From assembly GCF_001905905.1 (NCBI RefSeq), contig NZ_LIVT01000004.1, positions 70,509 to 134,508 of the forward strand: DNA of 64,000 nt, written 5' to 3'. Below are positions 1-8,027 of this stretch, one piece after another. Made by a program: the position numbers and the translations under genes. Each line of letters begins with the position of its first letter. Positions within the stretch are counted from its first letter, which is position 1. The DNA comes from Streptomyces sp. CB02366. Its GTDB lineage: Bacteria > Actinomycetota > Actinomycetes > Streptomycetales > Streptomycetaceae. The notes beneath the pieces are model-generated. The model ran no database searches and was not told the origin of the DNA. It saw nothing but the letters and a program-made list of their open reading frames with translations.

Positions 1-1
1 G

Positions 2-223
2 GCCGACCGCCACGGCATCAAGCTCTTCACGGGCAAGGCCGGTTCGGCGACCTGGTTCGACTGCAACGCCATGCACGGCTCGGGCGACAACATCACCCCG
101 TACGCGCGCAGCAACGTCTTCATCGTCTTCAACAGCGTGGAGAACGAGGCGCAGGAGCCCTTCGCGGCTCCGGTCCGCCGGCCCGAGTTCATCGGGGCGC
201 GGGACTTCACCCCGGTGAGGTAG
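2..223 (+). CDS. ectD: Ectoine hydroxylase, C-terminal fragment (cut by window start)
   Basis: This is the last 73 codons of a Fe(II)/2-oxoglutarate dioxygenase that converts ectoine to 5-hydroxyectoine, a cytoplasmic compatible solute. The visible end reads WFDCNAMHGSG, NITPYARSNVFIVFNSVEN and ends RDFTPVR. The MHGSG histidine is the distal iron ligand in this family, and the downstream Arg-Ser is the 2-oxoglutarate-binding region. In streptomycetes ectD normally closes an ectABCD operon. The very strong hairpin directly after its stop fits the end of that operon. The rest of the gene lies before base 1, so length and start cannot be judged. Confidence 0.93.
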   Translation, partial: ADRHGIKLFTGKAGSATWFDCNAMHGSGDNITPYARSNVFIVFNSVENEAQEPFAAPVRRPEFIGARDFTPVR

Positions 224-243
224 CGCGGCGTGCCGGGAGAACC

Positions 244-300
244 GGGTCCATCGGGTTGTGCGCCCGGCCGGTCCGGCCGGGCGCACAACCCGATGGACCC
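244..300 (+). terminator. Perfect 27-bp hairpin terminator after ectD
   Basis: Arms 244-270 and 274-300 are perfectly complementary around a 3-nt loop, starting 20 nt after the ectD stop. There is no U-tract, as is usual in Streptomyces. It should end ectD transcription and insulate the next gene. Confidence 0.85.
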
Positions 301-329
301 GGCGGGAATCGGCGAGGAGGGTGTGCTCC

Positions 330-1364
330 ATGACTTCTTCCGTACGCCACATCACGATCGACTGCGCCGACGCCTACGCGCTCGGCGCCTTCTGGGCCCG
401 GGTGCTCGGCGGGCGGGTCTCCGACGAGGACTCCCCCGGCGACCCGGAGGCGCTGGTCGAGGCCCCCGGCACGGCCGTCCTCCTCATCCGGGTGGACGAG
501 GAGAAACGGACCAAGAACCGCGTCCACCTGGACATCCAGCCGCAGGACCGCTCCCGGGACGAGGAGGTGGAGCGGCTGCTCGCGCTGGGCGCGACCCTGG
601 TGGCCGACCACCGCAAGCCGAACGGCCGCGGCTGGGCGACGCTGGCCGACCCCGAGGGCAACGAGTTCTGCGTGGAGTGCTCCGCCGCCGAGCGGGCGGC
701 GCTGTCCGGGACACGGCTGCCGGTGACCGCCGACGACGTGTCCTCGGCGGTGCGCCTCGCGGTGGACGTGCTGGCCGGGGCCCCGGCGGACCGCTGGGAC
801 GCGCCCGCCGGGAACCTGACGTGGAGTTGCTGGGAGACGGCGGAGCACCTGAGCGACGACCTGTTCGCGTACGCCGCGCAGCTGGGCCCCCGCACGCCTC
901 CGCTGGACCGGGAGGTGCCCTACCGGTGGGCGCCCCGGCGGGAGGGCGGGCCGCGCAACGCGGTCTTCGCCGACCGGGAGGCGGGCCCCGCCGGACTGCT
1001 GGCCACGCTGGAGGCGAGCGGGGCGCTGCTGGCCGCGATGGTCCGGACGACACCGCCCGAGGTGCGCTCGTACCACGGGTACGGGATCTCCGACCCCGAG
1101 GGGTTCGCCGCGATGGGCGTGGTGGAGACCCTGGTGCACACCCATGACCTCGCCCGGGGGCTGGGCCTGGAGTGGCCGCCGCCCCCCGGGCTGTGCGACC
1201 GGGTGCTGGCCCGGCTCTTCCCGGACGCCCCGGCGGGCGGCGACCGGTGGGCCGTCCTGCTGTGGGCCACCGGCCGCGCCGGACTGCCGGACCGCCCTCG
1301 CCGCACCTCGTGGCGGTGGGACGGGCGGCCCCCGGCGGATCAGACGGCGTCGAGCGCCGGGTAG
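330..1364 (+). CDS. VOC domain fused to maleylpyruvate isomerase-like (DinB) domain
   Basis: This 344-residue protein of unknown substrate has two parts. Residues 1 to about 130 form a glyoxalase/VOC fold ending in LADPEGNEFCVEC. From about 140 to the end it resembles the mycothiol-dependent maleylpyruvate isomerase/DinB-type helical bundle, with the family signature VETLVHTHDLARGLG, whose histidines bind metal in characterised members. The ATG at 330 follows AGGAGG at 315-320; a GTG at 321 is possible but would overlap that site. The last 25 bp overlap the convergent ene-reductase gene. The VOC half is very like the separate VOC gene at 5284. A mycothiol-linked modification or isomerisation is an inference from the fold only. 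Confidence 0.85.
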   Translation: MTSSVRHITIDCADAYALGAFWARVLGGRVSDEDSPGDPEALVEAPGTAVLLIRVDEEKRTKNRVHLDIQPQDRSRDEEVERLLALGATLVADHRKPNGRGWATLADPEGNEFCVECSAAERAALSGTRLPVTADDVSSAVRLAVDVLAGAPADRWDAPAGNLTWSCWETAEHLSDDLFAYAAQLGPRTPPLDREVPYRWAPRREGGPRNAVFADREAGPAGLLATLEASGALLAAMVRTTPPEVRSYHGYGISDPEGFAAMGVVETLVHTHDLARGLGLEWPPPPGLCDRVLARLFPDAPAGGDRWAVLLWATGRAGLPDRPRRTSWRWDGRPPADQTASSAG

Positions 1365-2410
1365 TCGGTGTAGCCCTTGGCGTCGCCGCCGAAGAAGGTG
1401 GCCGGGTCGGGGGTGTTGAACGGGCCGCCCGCCTTCAGCCGGGCGGGCAGGTCGGGGTTGGCGAGGAAGAGAGCCCCGTAGGAGATCAGGTCGGCGGCGC
1501 CGTCGTCGATCACCGTGTGGTCGCCGGGCCCGGTGGGTCCCTCGGTGTGCACGTTGAGGACGACGGCTCCGGAGAACGCCTTGCGCAGGGCGAGGGTCAG
1601 CTCGCGGATCGGGACGGCCTCCAGGATGTGCAGATAGGCGATGCCGATCGGGTCGATCTCCCGGACCAGGGCGGTGTACGTGGCCTCCGGCGCGGGCTCG
1701 TCGATGCCGTTGTACGGGTTGCCGGGCGAGATGCGCAGGCCGGTGCGCTCCGGGCCGATCGCGGCGGCGACGGCCCGGACGACCTCGACGGCGAAGCGGG
1801 TACGGGCCTCGTCCGAGCCGCCCCAGGCGTCGGTGCGCCGGTTGGTGTTGGGCGCCAGGAACTGGTGGATGAGGTAGCCGTTGGCACCGTGCAGCTCGAC
1901 CCCGTCGAACCCGGCCTCCACGGCGTTGCGGGCGGCGGTGACGAAGTCCTCGACGGTCGCGCGGACCTCGGCGTCGGTCAGCTCGCGCGGCTCGACGAAG
2001 TCCTTCGGCCCCGCGTGGGTGTAGACCTGGCCCTCGGCCTTGACGGGGGACGCGCCGACGGGAACGAGCCCGTCGGGCAGAAGGACCGGGTGGCCGATGC
2101 GTCCCGTGTGCATGATCTGGGCGAAGATCCGGCCGCCCGCGGCGTGCACCGCGTCGGTGACCTTGCGCCAGGAGGCGACCTGCTCGGCGCTGTGCAGACC
2201 CGGGGTGGAGGGGTAGCCCTGGCCCACCGCGGAGGGCTGGATGCCCTCGGTGATCACGAGTCCGGCCGAGGCGCGCTGGGCGTAGTACGTGGCGGTCAGC
2301 TCGGTGGCGGTGCCGCCCTCGCCGGCCCGGCTGCGGGTCATCGGGGCCAGTGCGATGCGGTTGGCGAGCGGGAGGCCGGCCAGGTCGATCGGGTCGAAAG
2401 CGGTGGTCAT
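1340..2410 (-). CDS. Alkene reductase, old yellow enzyme family
   Basis: This 356-residue FMN-dependent NAD(P)H ene-reductase has a TIM barrel. Family landmarks are LANRIALAPMTRSRAG near the N-terminus, the GVELHGANGYLIHQFL substrate/FMN segment with NTNRRTDAWGGS, and a C-terminal flavin phosphate region (DLISYGALFLANPDLPARL). Members reduce activated C=C bonds of enones, maleimides and nitro compounds, often as a detoxification response to electrophiles. The start MTTAFDP is preceded by GGGAGCC. It is divergent from a marR gene, and a spaced dyad lies between them, so repression by that MarR protein and release by an electrophile is likely. The physiological substrate is not readable from sequence. 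Confidence 0.93.
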   Translation of the reverse strand: MTTAFDPIDLAGLPLANRIALAPMTRSRAGEGGTATELTATYYAQRASAGLVITEGIQPSAVGQGYPSTPGLHSAEQVASWRKVTDAVHAAGGRIFAQIMHTGRIGHPVLLPDGLVPVGASPVKAEGQVYTHAGPKDFVEPRELTDAEVRATVEDFVTAARNAVEAGFDGVELHGANGYLIHQFLAPNTNRRTDAWGGSDEARTRFAVEVVRAVAAAIGPERTGLRISPGNPYNGIDEPAPEATYTALVREIDPIGIAYLHILEAVPIRELTLALRKAFSGAVVLNVHTEGPTGPGDHTVIDDGAADLISYGALFLANPDLPARLKAGGPFNTPDPATFFGGDAKGYTDYPALDAV

Positions 2411-2430
2411 GAGGGCTCCCAAGAAGTATG

Positions 2431-2485
2431 TGGTCGGCCAACTATTTCCGCCGGGAGTCACTGTAGCCCATTGATTGGCCGACCA
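2431..2485. promoter_or_regulatory. Spaced dyad between ene-reductase and marR genes (candidate operator)
   Basis: TGGTCGGCCAA at 2431-2441 is repeated as its exact reverse complement TTGGCCGACCA at 2475-2485, 33 bp apart. Each half is itself a near-palindrome (TTGG-N4-CCAA in the right copy). The position in the 163-bp divergent intergenic region suggests two binding sites for the adjacent MarR regulator. Confidence 0.6.
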
Positions 2486-2573
2486 AGGTAAAGTCGGGGG
2501 AAACCGTCGGGCATCATCGGAACCCCCCACACGGGAGCCGCCGCTCCCCGCCCGAGGACCCCAGGAGCCCGCC

Positions 2574-3098
2574 ATGACCACCGGCCGCGCCACCCCCGCG
2601 GAAGACGCCTGTACCGCCACCGCCGCGTCAAACGCCTGCGCCGCCGCGCCGGCGCTCGGCGGACCCGTCAGCCACGCCGTCTCCCGGGTCGCCCGGCTGC
2701 ACCGGATCGCGGCGGGCAAGGTGCTCAAGGGGGCGGGCCTCTACCCGGGGCAGGAGCTGCTGATGACGCACCTGTGGGACCGGGGGGCGGTCCGTCAGAC
2801 GGAGCTGATCCGGGCCCTGGAGCTGGACCCGTCCACGGTCACGAAGATGCTCCAGCGGCTGGAGCAGAGCGGCCATGTGCGCCGCCGCCCCGACCCGGCC
2901 GACCGGCGGGCGGTGCTGGTCGAGGCGACGGACGACAGCTGCGCCCTGCACACCGCGGTCGAGGCCGCCTGGGGCCGGCTGGAGGAGCAGACGCTCGCGG
3001 GCCTGGACCCGGCCGAGCGCGATGCGCTGGTCCGGCTGCTGGCGAAGGTCGAGGAGAACCTCTGCCAGGAGACCGCCGACTGCCCCGACCGCCGCTGA
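2574..3098 (+). CDS. MarR family transcriptional regulator
   Basis: This 174-residue winged-helix repressor has a disordered N-terminus of about 30 residues (Ala/Thr-rich). The MarR core follows: an effector/dimer helix, the recognition region RQTELIRALELDPSTVTKMLQRLEQ, and the wing GHVRRRPDPADRRAVLV with its conserved DxRR. It lies head-to-head with the ene-reductase gene, so it is the likely local regulator. Two cysteines near the N-terminus (in DACTATAASNACAAA) and others in the C-terminal helices could allow thiol-based sensing, but that is speculation. The ATG is preceded by CCAGGAGCCCGCC. Confidence 0.9.
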   Translation: MTTGRATPAEDACTATAASNACAAAPALGGPVSHAVSRVARLHRIAAGKVLKGAGLYPGQELLMTHLWDRGAVRQTELIRALELDPSTVTKMLQRLEQSGHVRRRPDPADRRAVLVEATDDSCALHTAVEAAWGRLEEQTLAGLDPAERDALVRLLAKVEENLCQETADCPDRR

Positions 3099-3195
3099 CC
3101 CGCCGGGGCCCCGGCGGAAGCCGGGCGGAGGGGCCGGGGGTTCGTACGGCGGACCCGGGAACGCGCGCCGGGGCTCCGGGAGGGCTCCGCACGGG

Positions 3196-4254
3196 TCAGG
3201 CCAGGAACTCTAGCACCCGGTCCACGTCGGCCTCGGTGTTGTAGAGGTGGCAGGAGACGCGCAGGTTCCCCACCGGGGCGGAGACGGCGATCCCGGCCTC
3301 CGCCAGCTCCGGCTGACGGTCCGCCAGCCCCGGCACGGAGACGATGGCCGACTCCCCCGGGACCACCGCGCGCCCCAGCCCGGTGAGCCCCGCGCGCAGC
3401 CGGGCGGCGAGCCCGGTGGCGTGCGCGTACAAGGTGTCGGCGCCGACCTCGGCGAGCAGGGCGAGGGAGTGCTCGGCCCCGTGGTACGAGAGGAAGGCGG
3501 GCGGCTCGTCGAACCCCCGGGCGGTCGGGGCGAGGCGTTCCAGCGGGCCGTAGTTGCCCGCCCAGGGCGCCCCGGCGGAGACCCACCCGGCGAAGAGGGG
3601 CGGCAGAGTTTCCTGCGCTTCCTCCGTGACGGTGAGGAACGACGTACCGCGCGGGCAGAGCAGGAACTTGAAACCGCCGGTGACCGTGTAGTCGTACGCC
3701 CCGGCGTCCAGCGGCAGCCAGCCCGCCGCCTGGGTGGCGTCCAGCAGCGTCCGGGCCCCGTGCGCGGCGGCGGCCGCGCGGACGGCGGCGAGGTCGGCCA
3801 CCCGGCCGTCCGCCGACTGCACGGCGGAGAAGGCGACCAGGTCGGTCGAGGGGCGGACGGCGGCGGCGAGGCCGTCGAGCGGGACGTACCGCGTCCGCAG
3901 ATCCCCGCGGAGCGCGAACGGGCTGACCACGGAGGAGAACTCCCCCTGGGGGCAGAGGACTTCGGCCCCGGGCGGCAGTGATGCGGCGATCAGGCCGACG
4001 TGCACGGTGACGGAGCTGCCGGTGGCGACGCGGTCCGGGTGGACTCCGACGAGCCGGGCGAAGCCGGCCCGGGCCGCCTCCACCGCGTCGAAGCTGCCCG
4101 CGCCCACCCGGCGGCCCGCCGCGTTCTCGTCGGCCAGGGCCTTGACGGCGGCGATCGTCCGGCGGGGCAGGAGGCCCCAGCTGGAGGTGTTGAGGTAGGT
4201 GACCTCCGGCGCGAACTCGGCGGCTGCCGCGGGGATGGGCGCGAGGATCGTCAT
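3196..4254 (-). CDS. Aminotransferase class V-fold PLP-dependent enzyme
   Basis: This 352-residue fold-type I PLP enzyme is of the cysteine desulfurase/isopenicillin N epimerase-like group. Visible landmarks are the LNTSSWGLLPRRT start, the PLP-binding aspartate in LLDATQAAGW (D172), and the Schiff-base lysine in TVTGGFKFLLCPRG (K196). The C-terminal small domain ends in NLRVSCHLYNTEADVDRVLEFL. No cysteine sits in a desulfurase-type active loop, so an epimerase, lyase or aminotransferase role is more likely than sulfur transfer. The start chosen is the ATG at 4254, where homology to the family begins. It is convergent with marR, and its substrate cannot be predicted. Confidence 0.86.
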   Translation of the reverse strand: MTILAPIPAAAAEFAPEVTYLNTSSWGLLPRRTIAAVKALADENAAGRRVGAGSFDAVEAARAGFARLVGVHPDRVATGSSVTVHVGLIAASLPPGAEVLCPQGEFSSVVSPFALRGDLRTRYVPLDGLAAAVRPSTDLVAFSAVQSADGRVADLAAVRAAAAAHGARTLLDATQAAGWLPLDAGAYDYTVTGGFKFLLCPRGTSFLTVTEEAQETLPPLFAGWVSAGAPWAGNYGPLERLAPTARGFDEPPAFLSYHGAEHSLALLAEVGADTLYAHATGLAARLRAGLTGLGRAVVPGESAIVSVPGLADRQPELAEAGIAVSAPVGNLRVSCHLYNTEADVDRVLEFLA

Positions 4255-4418
4255 ACGGCCAGCCTGAGGCCCCGGCGGCGCACAGTCAATCACGCAGAGT
4301 GAAGAAGGGGGCCGCGGGGGCGCGGACACGGGGCGCGGGACCGGCGCTCCCCGGCCCGGGCTCCGGCACACGCCCGCCGTCGTCCGGTCCCGATCCGGTC
4401 CCGCCCCCCGGCCCCGGC

Positions 4419-5135
4419 TCAGCTCTGCGGGACCTCGCAGGCCCCGTCGGGGCCGCAGGCCGGGGCATCCCCGCCGACGTCGGCGAGGGCGGTGGCGGAA
4501 CGGTCCTTCCATGCCTGCTCCAGCGCCTGGACGAAGACCTCGGAGGGCTGGCCGCCGGAGATCCCGTACCGCCGGTCGAGGACGAAGAACGGCACGGCGC
4601 CGGCGCCCAGTTCGGCCGCCTCGCGCTCGTCGGCGCGGACGTCGTCGGCGTACGCCCCGGGGTCGGCGAGCACCGCCCGCGCCTCGTCGGCGTCGAGCCC
4701 GGCCTCCACCGCGAGGGCGAGCAGCACCTCGTCGTCGTAGACGGAGCGCTCCTCCGCGAAGTTGGCCCGGTAGGCGAGGGTCAGCAGCTCATCCTGGCGG
4801 CCCCGGGCCTTGGCCAGGTGCAGCAGCCGGTGGATGTCGAAGGTGTTGCCGTGGTCACGGCCCTCGAGCCGGTAGCCGAGCCCCTCGGCCCGCGCGTTGG
4901 CCGCCACGTCGGCCTCCATCGAGGCCGCCTCCTCGCGGGTGCGGCCGTACTTCCGGGCCAGCATGTCGAGCACGGGCGCGGTGTCGCCCTTGGCGCGGGA
5001 GGGGTCGAGCTCGAAGGACCGGTGCACCACCTCGACCTCGTCCCGGTGGGCGAACTCCGCGAGACCCTTCTCGAAACGGGCCTTGCCGATGTAGCACCAC
5101 GGGCAGGCGATGTCCGACCAGATCTCGACGCGCAT
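4419..5135 (-). CDS. DsbA family oxidoreductase (FrnE-like)
   Basis: This 238-residue cytoplasmic thioredoxin-fold protein has the redox motif CPWC at residues 11-14 in SDIACPWCYIGKARFEKG. The helical insertion and cis-proline segment GAGAVPFFVLDRRYGISGGQP are typical of FrnE/2-hydroxychromene-2-carboxylate isomerase-type DsbA proteins. There is no signal peptide. Members act as cytosolic disulfide reductases/isomerases in oxidative stress or in polyketide tailoring. A C-terminal CGPDGAC pair may form a second disulfide. The ATG at 5135 has GGAGAG upstream. It is divergent from the VOC gene at 5284 with 148 bp between them. Confidence 0.88.
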   Translation of the reverse strand: MRVEIWSDIACPWCYIGKARFEKGLAEFAHRDEVEVVHRSFELDPSRAKGDTAPVLDMLARKYGRTREEAASMEADVAANARAEGLGYRLEGRDHGNTFDIHRLLHLAKARGRQDELLTLAYRANFAEERSVYDDEVLLALAVEAGLDADEARAVLADPGAYADDVRADEREAAELGAGAVPFFVLDRRYGISGGQPSEVFVQALEQAWKDRSATALADVGGDAPACGPDGACEVPQS

Positions 5136-5283
5136 GACTCTTCTTCTCTCCAGGCTCGCGGGGGCGTGCGGAGGGTTCGCCGCGCGCCGGTTCTCCGGTA
5201 CGAACACCGGACCTGACCTGGTGATTCCCCTGCCGGAGGCGATCTGCTGGCGTCCGGTGCGGAAATCGGGGAGACTCCCCCGC

Positions 5284-5667
5284 ATGATCTCGGTGGTGCA
5301 GAACGTGGCGATCGACTGTGCGGACGCCTACGGGCTGGCCCGGTTCTGGAGCGAGGTGACCGGCTGCCCGCTGCATCCGCAGGACGCGCCGGGCGCCCCG
5401 GAGGCGCAGGTACGGCAGGCGGAGGGCCCGGCGCTGTACTTCAACCAGGTCCCCGAGGCCAAGGCCGGCAAGAACCGGCTCCATCTGTGCCTGCGCCCCG
5501 ACACCTCGCGCGAACCGGAGGTGGAGCGGCTGCTGGCCCTCGGCGCCACCCTCGTCTCCGATCTGCGGAACCCCGACGGCTCCGGCTGGGTGGTCCTCGC
5601 CGATCCCGAGGGCAACGAGTTCTGCGTCCTGCGCAGCGCGTCCGACCGGGCCGCGACGGACGCCTGA
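5284..5667 (+). CDS. VOC family (glyoxalase-like) protein
   Basis: This 127-residue single VOC domain has the paired beta-alpha-beta-beta-beta modules. It begins NVAIDCADAYGLARFWSEVTG and ends GWVVLADPEGNEFCVL. VOC proteins bind a metal and act on varied substrates, including glyoxalase, dioxygenase and antibiotic-binding roles. The strings VERLLALGATLV and LADPEGNEFCV are shared with the VOC half of the fused protein at 330, which suggests duplication. The function is unassigned. Confidence 0.82.
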   Translation: MISVVQNVAIDCADAYGLARFWSEVTGCPLHPQDAPGAPEAQVRQAEGPALYFNQVPEAKAGKNRLHLCLRPDTSREPEVERLLALGATLVSDLRNPDGSGWVVLADPEGNEFCVLRSASDRAATDA

Positions 5668-5753
5668 CATCCCTTTTCCCCTGCCGCGGCAGACGGTGGA
5701 GGACCGCCCTGCCGACGGCCGGGAACGATGCGTACCCGCCCCCGGAGGCTCTG

Positions 5754-6233
5754 ATGACCGAGATAACCCTGCGTGCGGTCCATGACGGGGACCTGCCGCT
5801 GTTCTTCGCCTGGATGAGCGACCCCGACGCGACCCGCGTCGCCGCGTTCACCCCGCAGGACCCCGCCGACAGGACCGCGTTCGACGCCCACTGGGCGCGC
5901 ATCCGTGCCGCGTCGAGCACCGTGGTGATGCGCACGGTGGTGGCGGACGGGACGGTGGTGGGCCATGTCGGGGAGTACGGGGAGCCGGGCGACCGCCAGG
6001 TCACGTACTGGATCGACCGCGCGCACTGGGGCCGCGGCCTGGCGACGGCCGCCCTGCGGGCGTACCTCGACGAGTCGCCCACGCGTCCGCTGCACGCCCG
6101 GGCCGCCGCCGACAACCTCGGATCGCGCCGGGTGCTGGAGAAGTGCGGCTTCGTGGTGACCGGCGCGGACCGGGGGTTCGCCGCGGCTCGCGGCGAGGAG
6201 ATCGACGAGGTCCTGACCACGCTGCACGGCTAG
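5754..6233 (+). CDS. GNAT family N-acetyltransferase
   Basis: This 159-residue acetyl-CoA-dependent acyltransferase has the pyrophosphate-binding motif in WGRGLATAALRAYL (R/Q-x-x-G-x-A type, about residues 90-100). The end is of RimJ/RimL style: NLGSRRVLEKCGFVVTG. The ATG at 5754 follows CCGGAGG by a few bases. It is 86 bp downstream of the VOC gene on the same strand and could share its transcript. The acceptor substrate is unknown. Confidence 0.86.
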   Translation: MTEITLRAVHDGDLPLFFAWMSDPDATRVAAFTPQDPADRTAFDAHWARIRAASSTVVMRTVVADGTVVGHVGEYGEPGDRQVTYWIDRAHWGRGLATAALRAYLDESPTRPLHARAAADNLGSRRVLEKCGFVVTGADRGFAAARGEEIDEVLTTLHG

Positions 6234-6355
6234 GGAACGCCCCTCCCCCACGCCGCACGGGCTGTCGGTCGTGGCCTGATTCGGCCGTTGCACGGCTTAT
6301 GTCCACGGCGGAAGAATGACCGGGACCGGACGGTGACGCGGGGACGGGGCGCTCG

Positions 6356-7353
6356 GTGAAACGCATCCACTTCACGGCGGAGGACCTGGCCCGCACGCGT
6401 GTGGCCCCCACCATCGGCGTGGCGGCGGAGACGTTCGACAGCGTGCGGATGCTGGGGAACCGCGACGCGGGCCTCGCGTTCCGCGGCTGGCAGGTGTCGG
6501 TCCGCGGACGGCTGGGCGAGGGGGCGGGCCCGCTCGCGGCGTTGATGCCCGCGCGGGGCCCCTGGTCGACGCGATGTCCTTGATGGGCGCCGCGCCGTCG
6601 ATCGACGAGGCGGTGGACACCTGGATGGCGGCGCCCCGGGCCCTGCTGCGCGTCGAACTGGAGCACATCGGCTTCCACCCCGCGCACCGCACGTGGGCCC
6701 GCGGTCTGCTCGACGGCGCCCGGGAGGCCCGCCTCCAGGTGGCCTCGGCGCTCCGGGCCTGCCACCGCGTGACCGTCGCCCCGTACTGGAACGGGGTCCG
6801 TTCCCATCTGGACGAGGCCCGGGCCGGGTACGTGCGCGCGATGGCGGACGGCGGGGTCGAGCGGCTCCTCACCGGGCTCGGCGGCTCGGCCGCCCGCTGG
6901 CGGCCCCCGGTTCTGGAGGTGGCCCACGCGCGCGACGAGGACGTCCATCTGAACGGGCGCGGTCTGGTCATCGCCCCGACGATGTTCTCCACCGGCCAGA
7001 TCGAACTGCTCTTCCCGCCGCTCGATCCGTCCCGGCCGCCCACGCTGGCCGTCCCCGCCCCCGGCCTTGGGGCGCCCGCCCCCGCCCTGTGGGAGGGCGG
7101 GGGCGAGTCCGCCGTGCACTCGCTCGACGATCTGCTGGGGCGTACCAGGGCCGCGGTCCTGCGGGCGGCCGTCGCCGGGCGCCGCACCACGGAGCTGGCC
7201 CGCGTCCTGGGGATCTCGCCGGCGACCGCTACCCACCACACGGCCGCGTTGCGCAACGCGCGCCTGCTCGCCACCCGTCGCGAGGGCAGAGCGGCCGTGC
7301 ACACCGTCACCTCGCTGGGTCTGGCCCTGCTGGGCGGGCGCCCCGTCGCCTGA
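6356..7353 (+). pseudogene. ArsR-like winged-helix regulator, interrupted by a -1 frame change
   Basis: Two overlapping frames together make one protein. The first (GTG 6356 to the stop at 6583) encodes the N-terminus, KRIHFTAEDLARTRVAPTIG through ALMPARGP. The second, open to 7353, begins with LVDAMSLMGAAPSIDEAV and ends in a DNA-binding domain (TTELARVLGISPATATHHTAAL). Adding one base in the GGGGCCCC run at 6555-6562 joins them into a 332-residue reading frame like intact Streptomyces regulators of this type (DUF5937-like). The join can be read three ways: a real inactivating deletion, a sequencing error in the homopolymer, or programmed -1 slippage, since G GGC CCC in the zero frame has the X XXY YYZ form. 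The ligand and targets are unknown. Confidence 0.75.
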
Positions 7354-7509
7354 CGGGTCGGCCCGGCCGGCGCGGGAGGAACTTCCCGCCACCCGGCTCC
7401 TTTCGACGGTCCTCGAAATGTTGGCGGCTCTCCTCGGCCGGCCCCTACGTTCGGACGCGAAGCGACCATCCGCCGCCCGGCCGGAACGGGCGGCGGACCA
7501 ACGTCTCGT

Positions 7510-7528
7510 ACACGTTCCACGAACGTGT
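7510..7528. promoter_or_regulatory. Palindrome ahead of secreted-protein gene
   Basis: ACACGTTC at 7510-7517 and GAACGTGT at 7521-7528 form a perfect 8-bp dyad around CAC, 20 bp before the start codon at 7548. A weak housekeeping-like promoter, TTGGCG (7421-7426) and TACGTT (7446-7451) with a 19-bp spacer, lies upstream. The dyad would then fall in the leader as an operator or hairpin. Confidence 0.4.
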
Positions 7529-7547
7529 CGGCCTCTGGGGGAGTCAC

Positions 7548-7895
7548 ATGATCAGAAAGCGCATCGCGGGAATGCTGGCCTCGACGGCGCTCGTCCTGGC
7601 GGGGGGCGCGGCCCTCGCACCGGGCGCCGCGGCGAGCGGCCCCTCCCTCTCCACGGCGCCTCCCGCCTCGGCCGCCTCCGTGCAGCAGGCGTGCTGGGGC
7701 CAGCCGGAGCACGGCAGCGAAGGGCATTACGGGAACAGCGGCTGGTGCGACTCGGGCCGCTACCGCCAGGCGATCAGGTGCGAGAACCTGGGCGGCTACC
7801 GCTACGTGCGCTACGGCCCGTACGTCTGGGCGCCCGCGAAGAGCACTGCGTGGTGCAGCCTCGGCGACCGGGTCGTCGGCACCTGGCTCGAATAG
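7548..7895 (+). CDS. Small secreted cysteine-containing protein, unknown function
   Basis: This 115-residue protein has a clear Sec signal peptide: MIRKR basic start, a hydrophobic core to about residue 22, and an Ala-rich cleavage region near residues 28-43. The mature part of about 70 residues is aromatic- and glycine-rich. It carries four cysteines (about 49, 67, 78 and 103), which would give two disulfides in an exported protein. I do not recognise the family. The next gene also encodes a small secreted four-cysteine protein. The ATG is preceded by GGGGGAG. Confidence 0.75.
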   Translation: MIRKRIAGMLASTALVLAGGAALAPGAAASGPSLSTAPPASAASVQQACWGQPEHGSEGHYGNSGWCDSGRYRQAIRCENLGGYRYVRYGPYVWAPAKSTAWCSLGDRVVGTWLE

Positions 7896-7992
7896 GCCCA
7901 CGGGCCCTCCGGCAAGGGGCGGGCGGCCCGTGCGGCGGCCCGCCCCGGCCGGAACGGCTCGGCACCGCTTCCGTCTCCGCACCGCACCGCAT

Positions 7993-8014
7993 CACGCACG
8001 CACGCACGCACGCA
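7993..8014 (+). repeat. Simple (CACG)5 tetranucleotide repeat in a leader
   Basis: Five exact CACG units plus CA run from 7993 to 8014 and end three bases before the GGAG Shine-Dalgarno (8017-8020) of the next gene. Copy-number change would alter the leader only, not the frame. Confidence 0.85.
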
Positions 8015-8027
8015 ACGGAGTAGACGT

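Noticed and set aside
207..2441. Long open frame of over 700 codons on the minus strand across the VOC/ene-reductase region
   Set aside because: Arg/Pro/Gly-rich translation typical of GC-rich shadow frames, and it crosses two well-supported genes.
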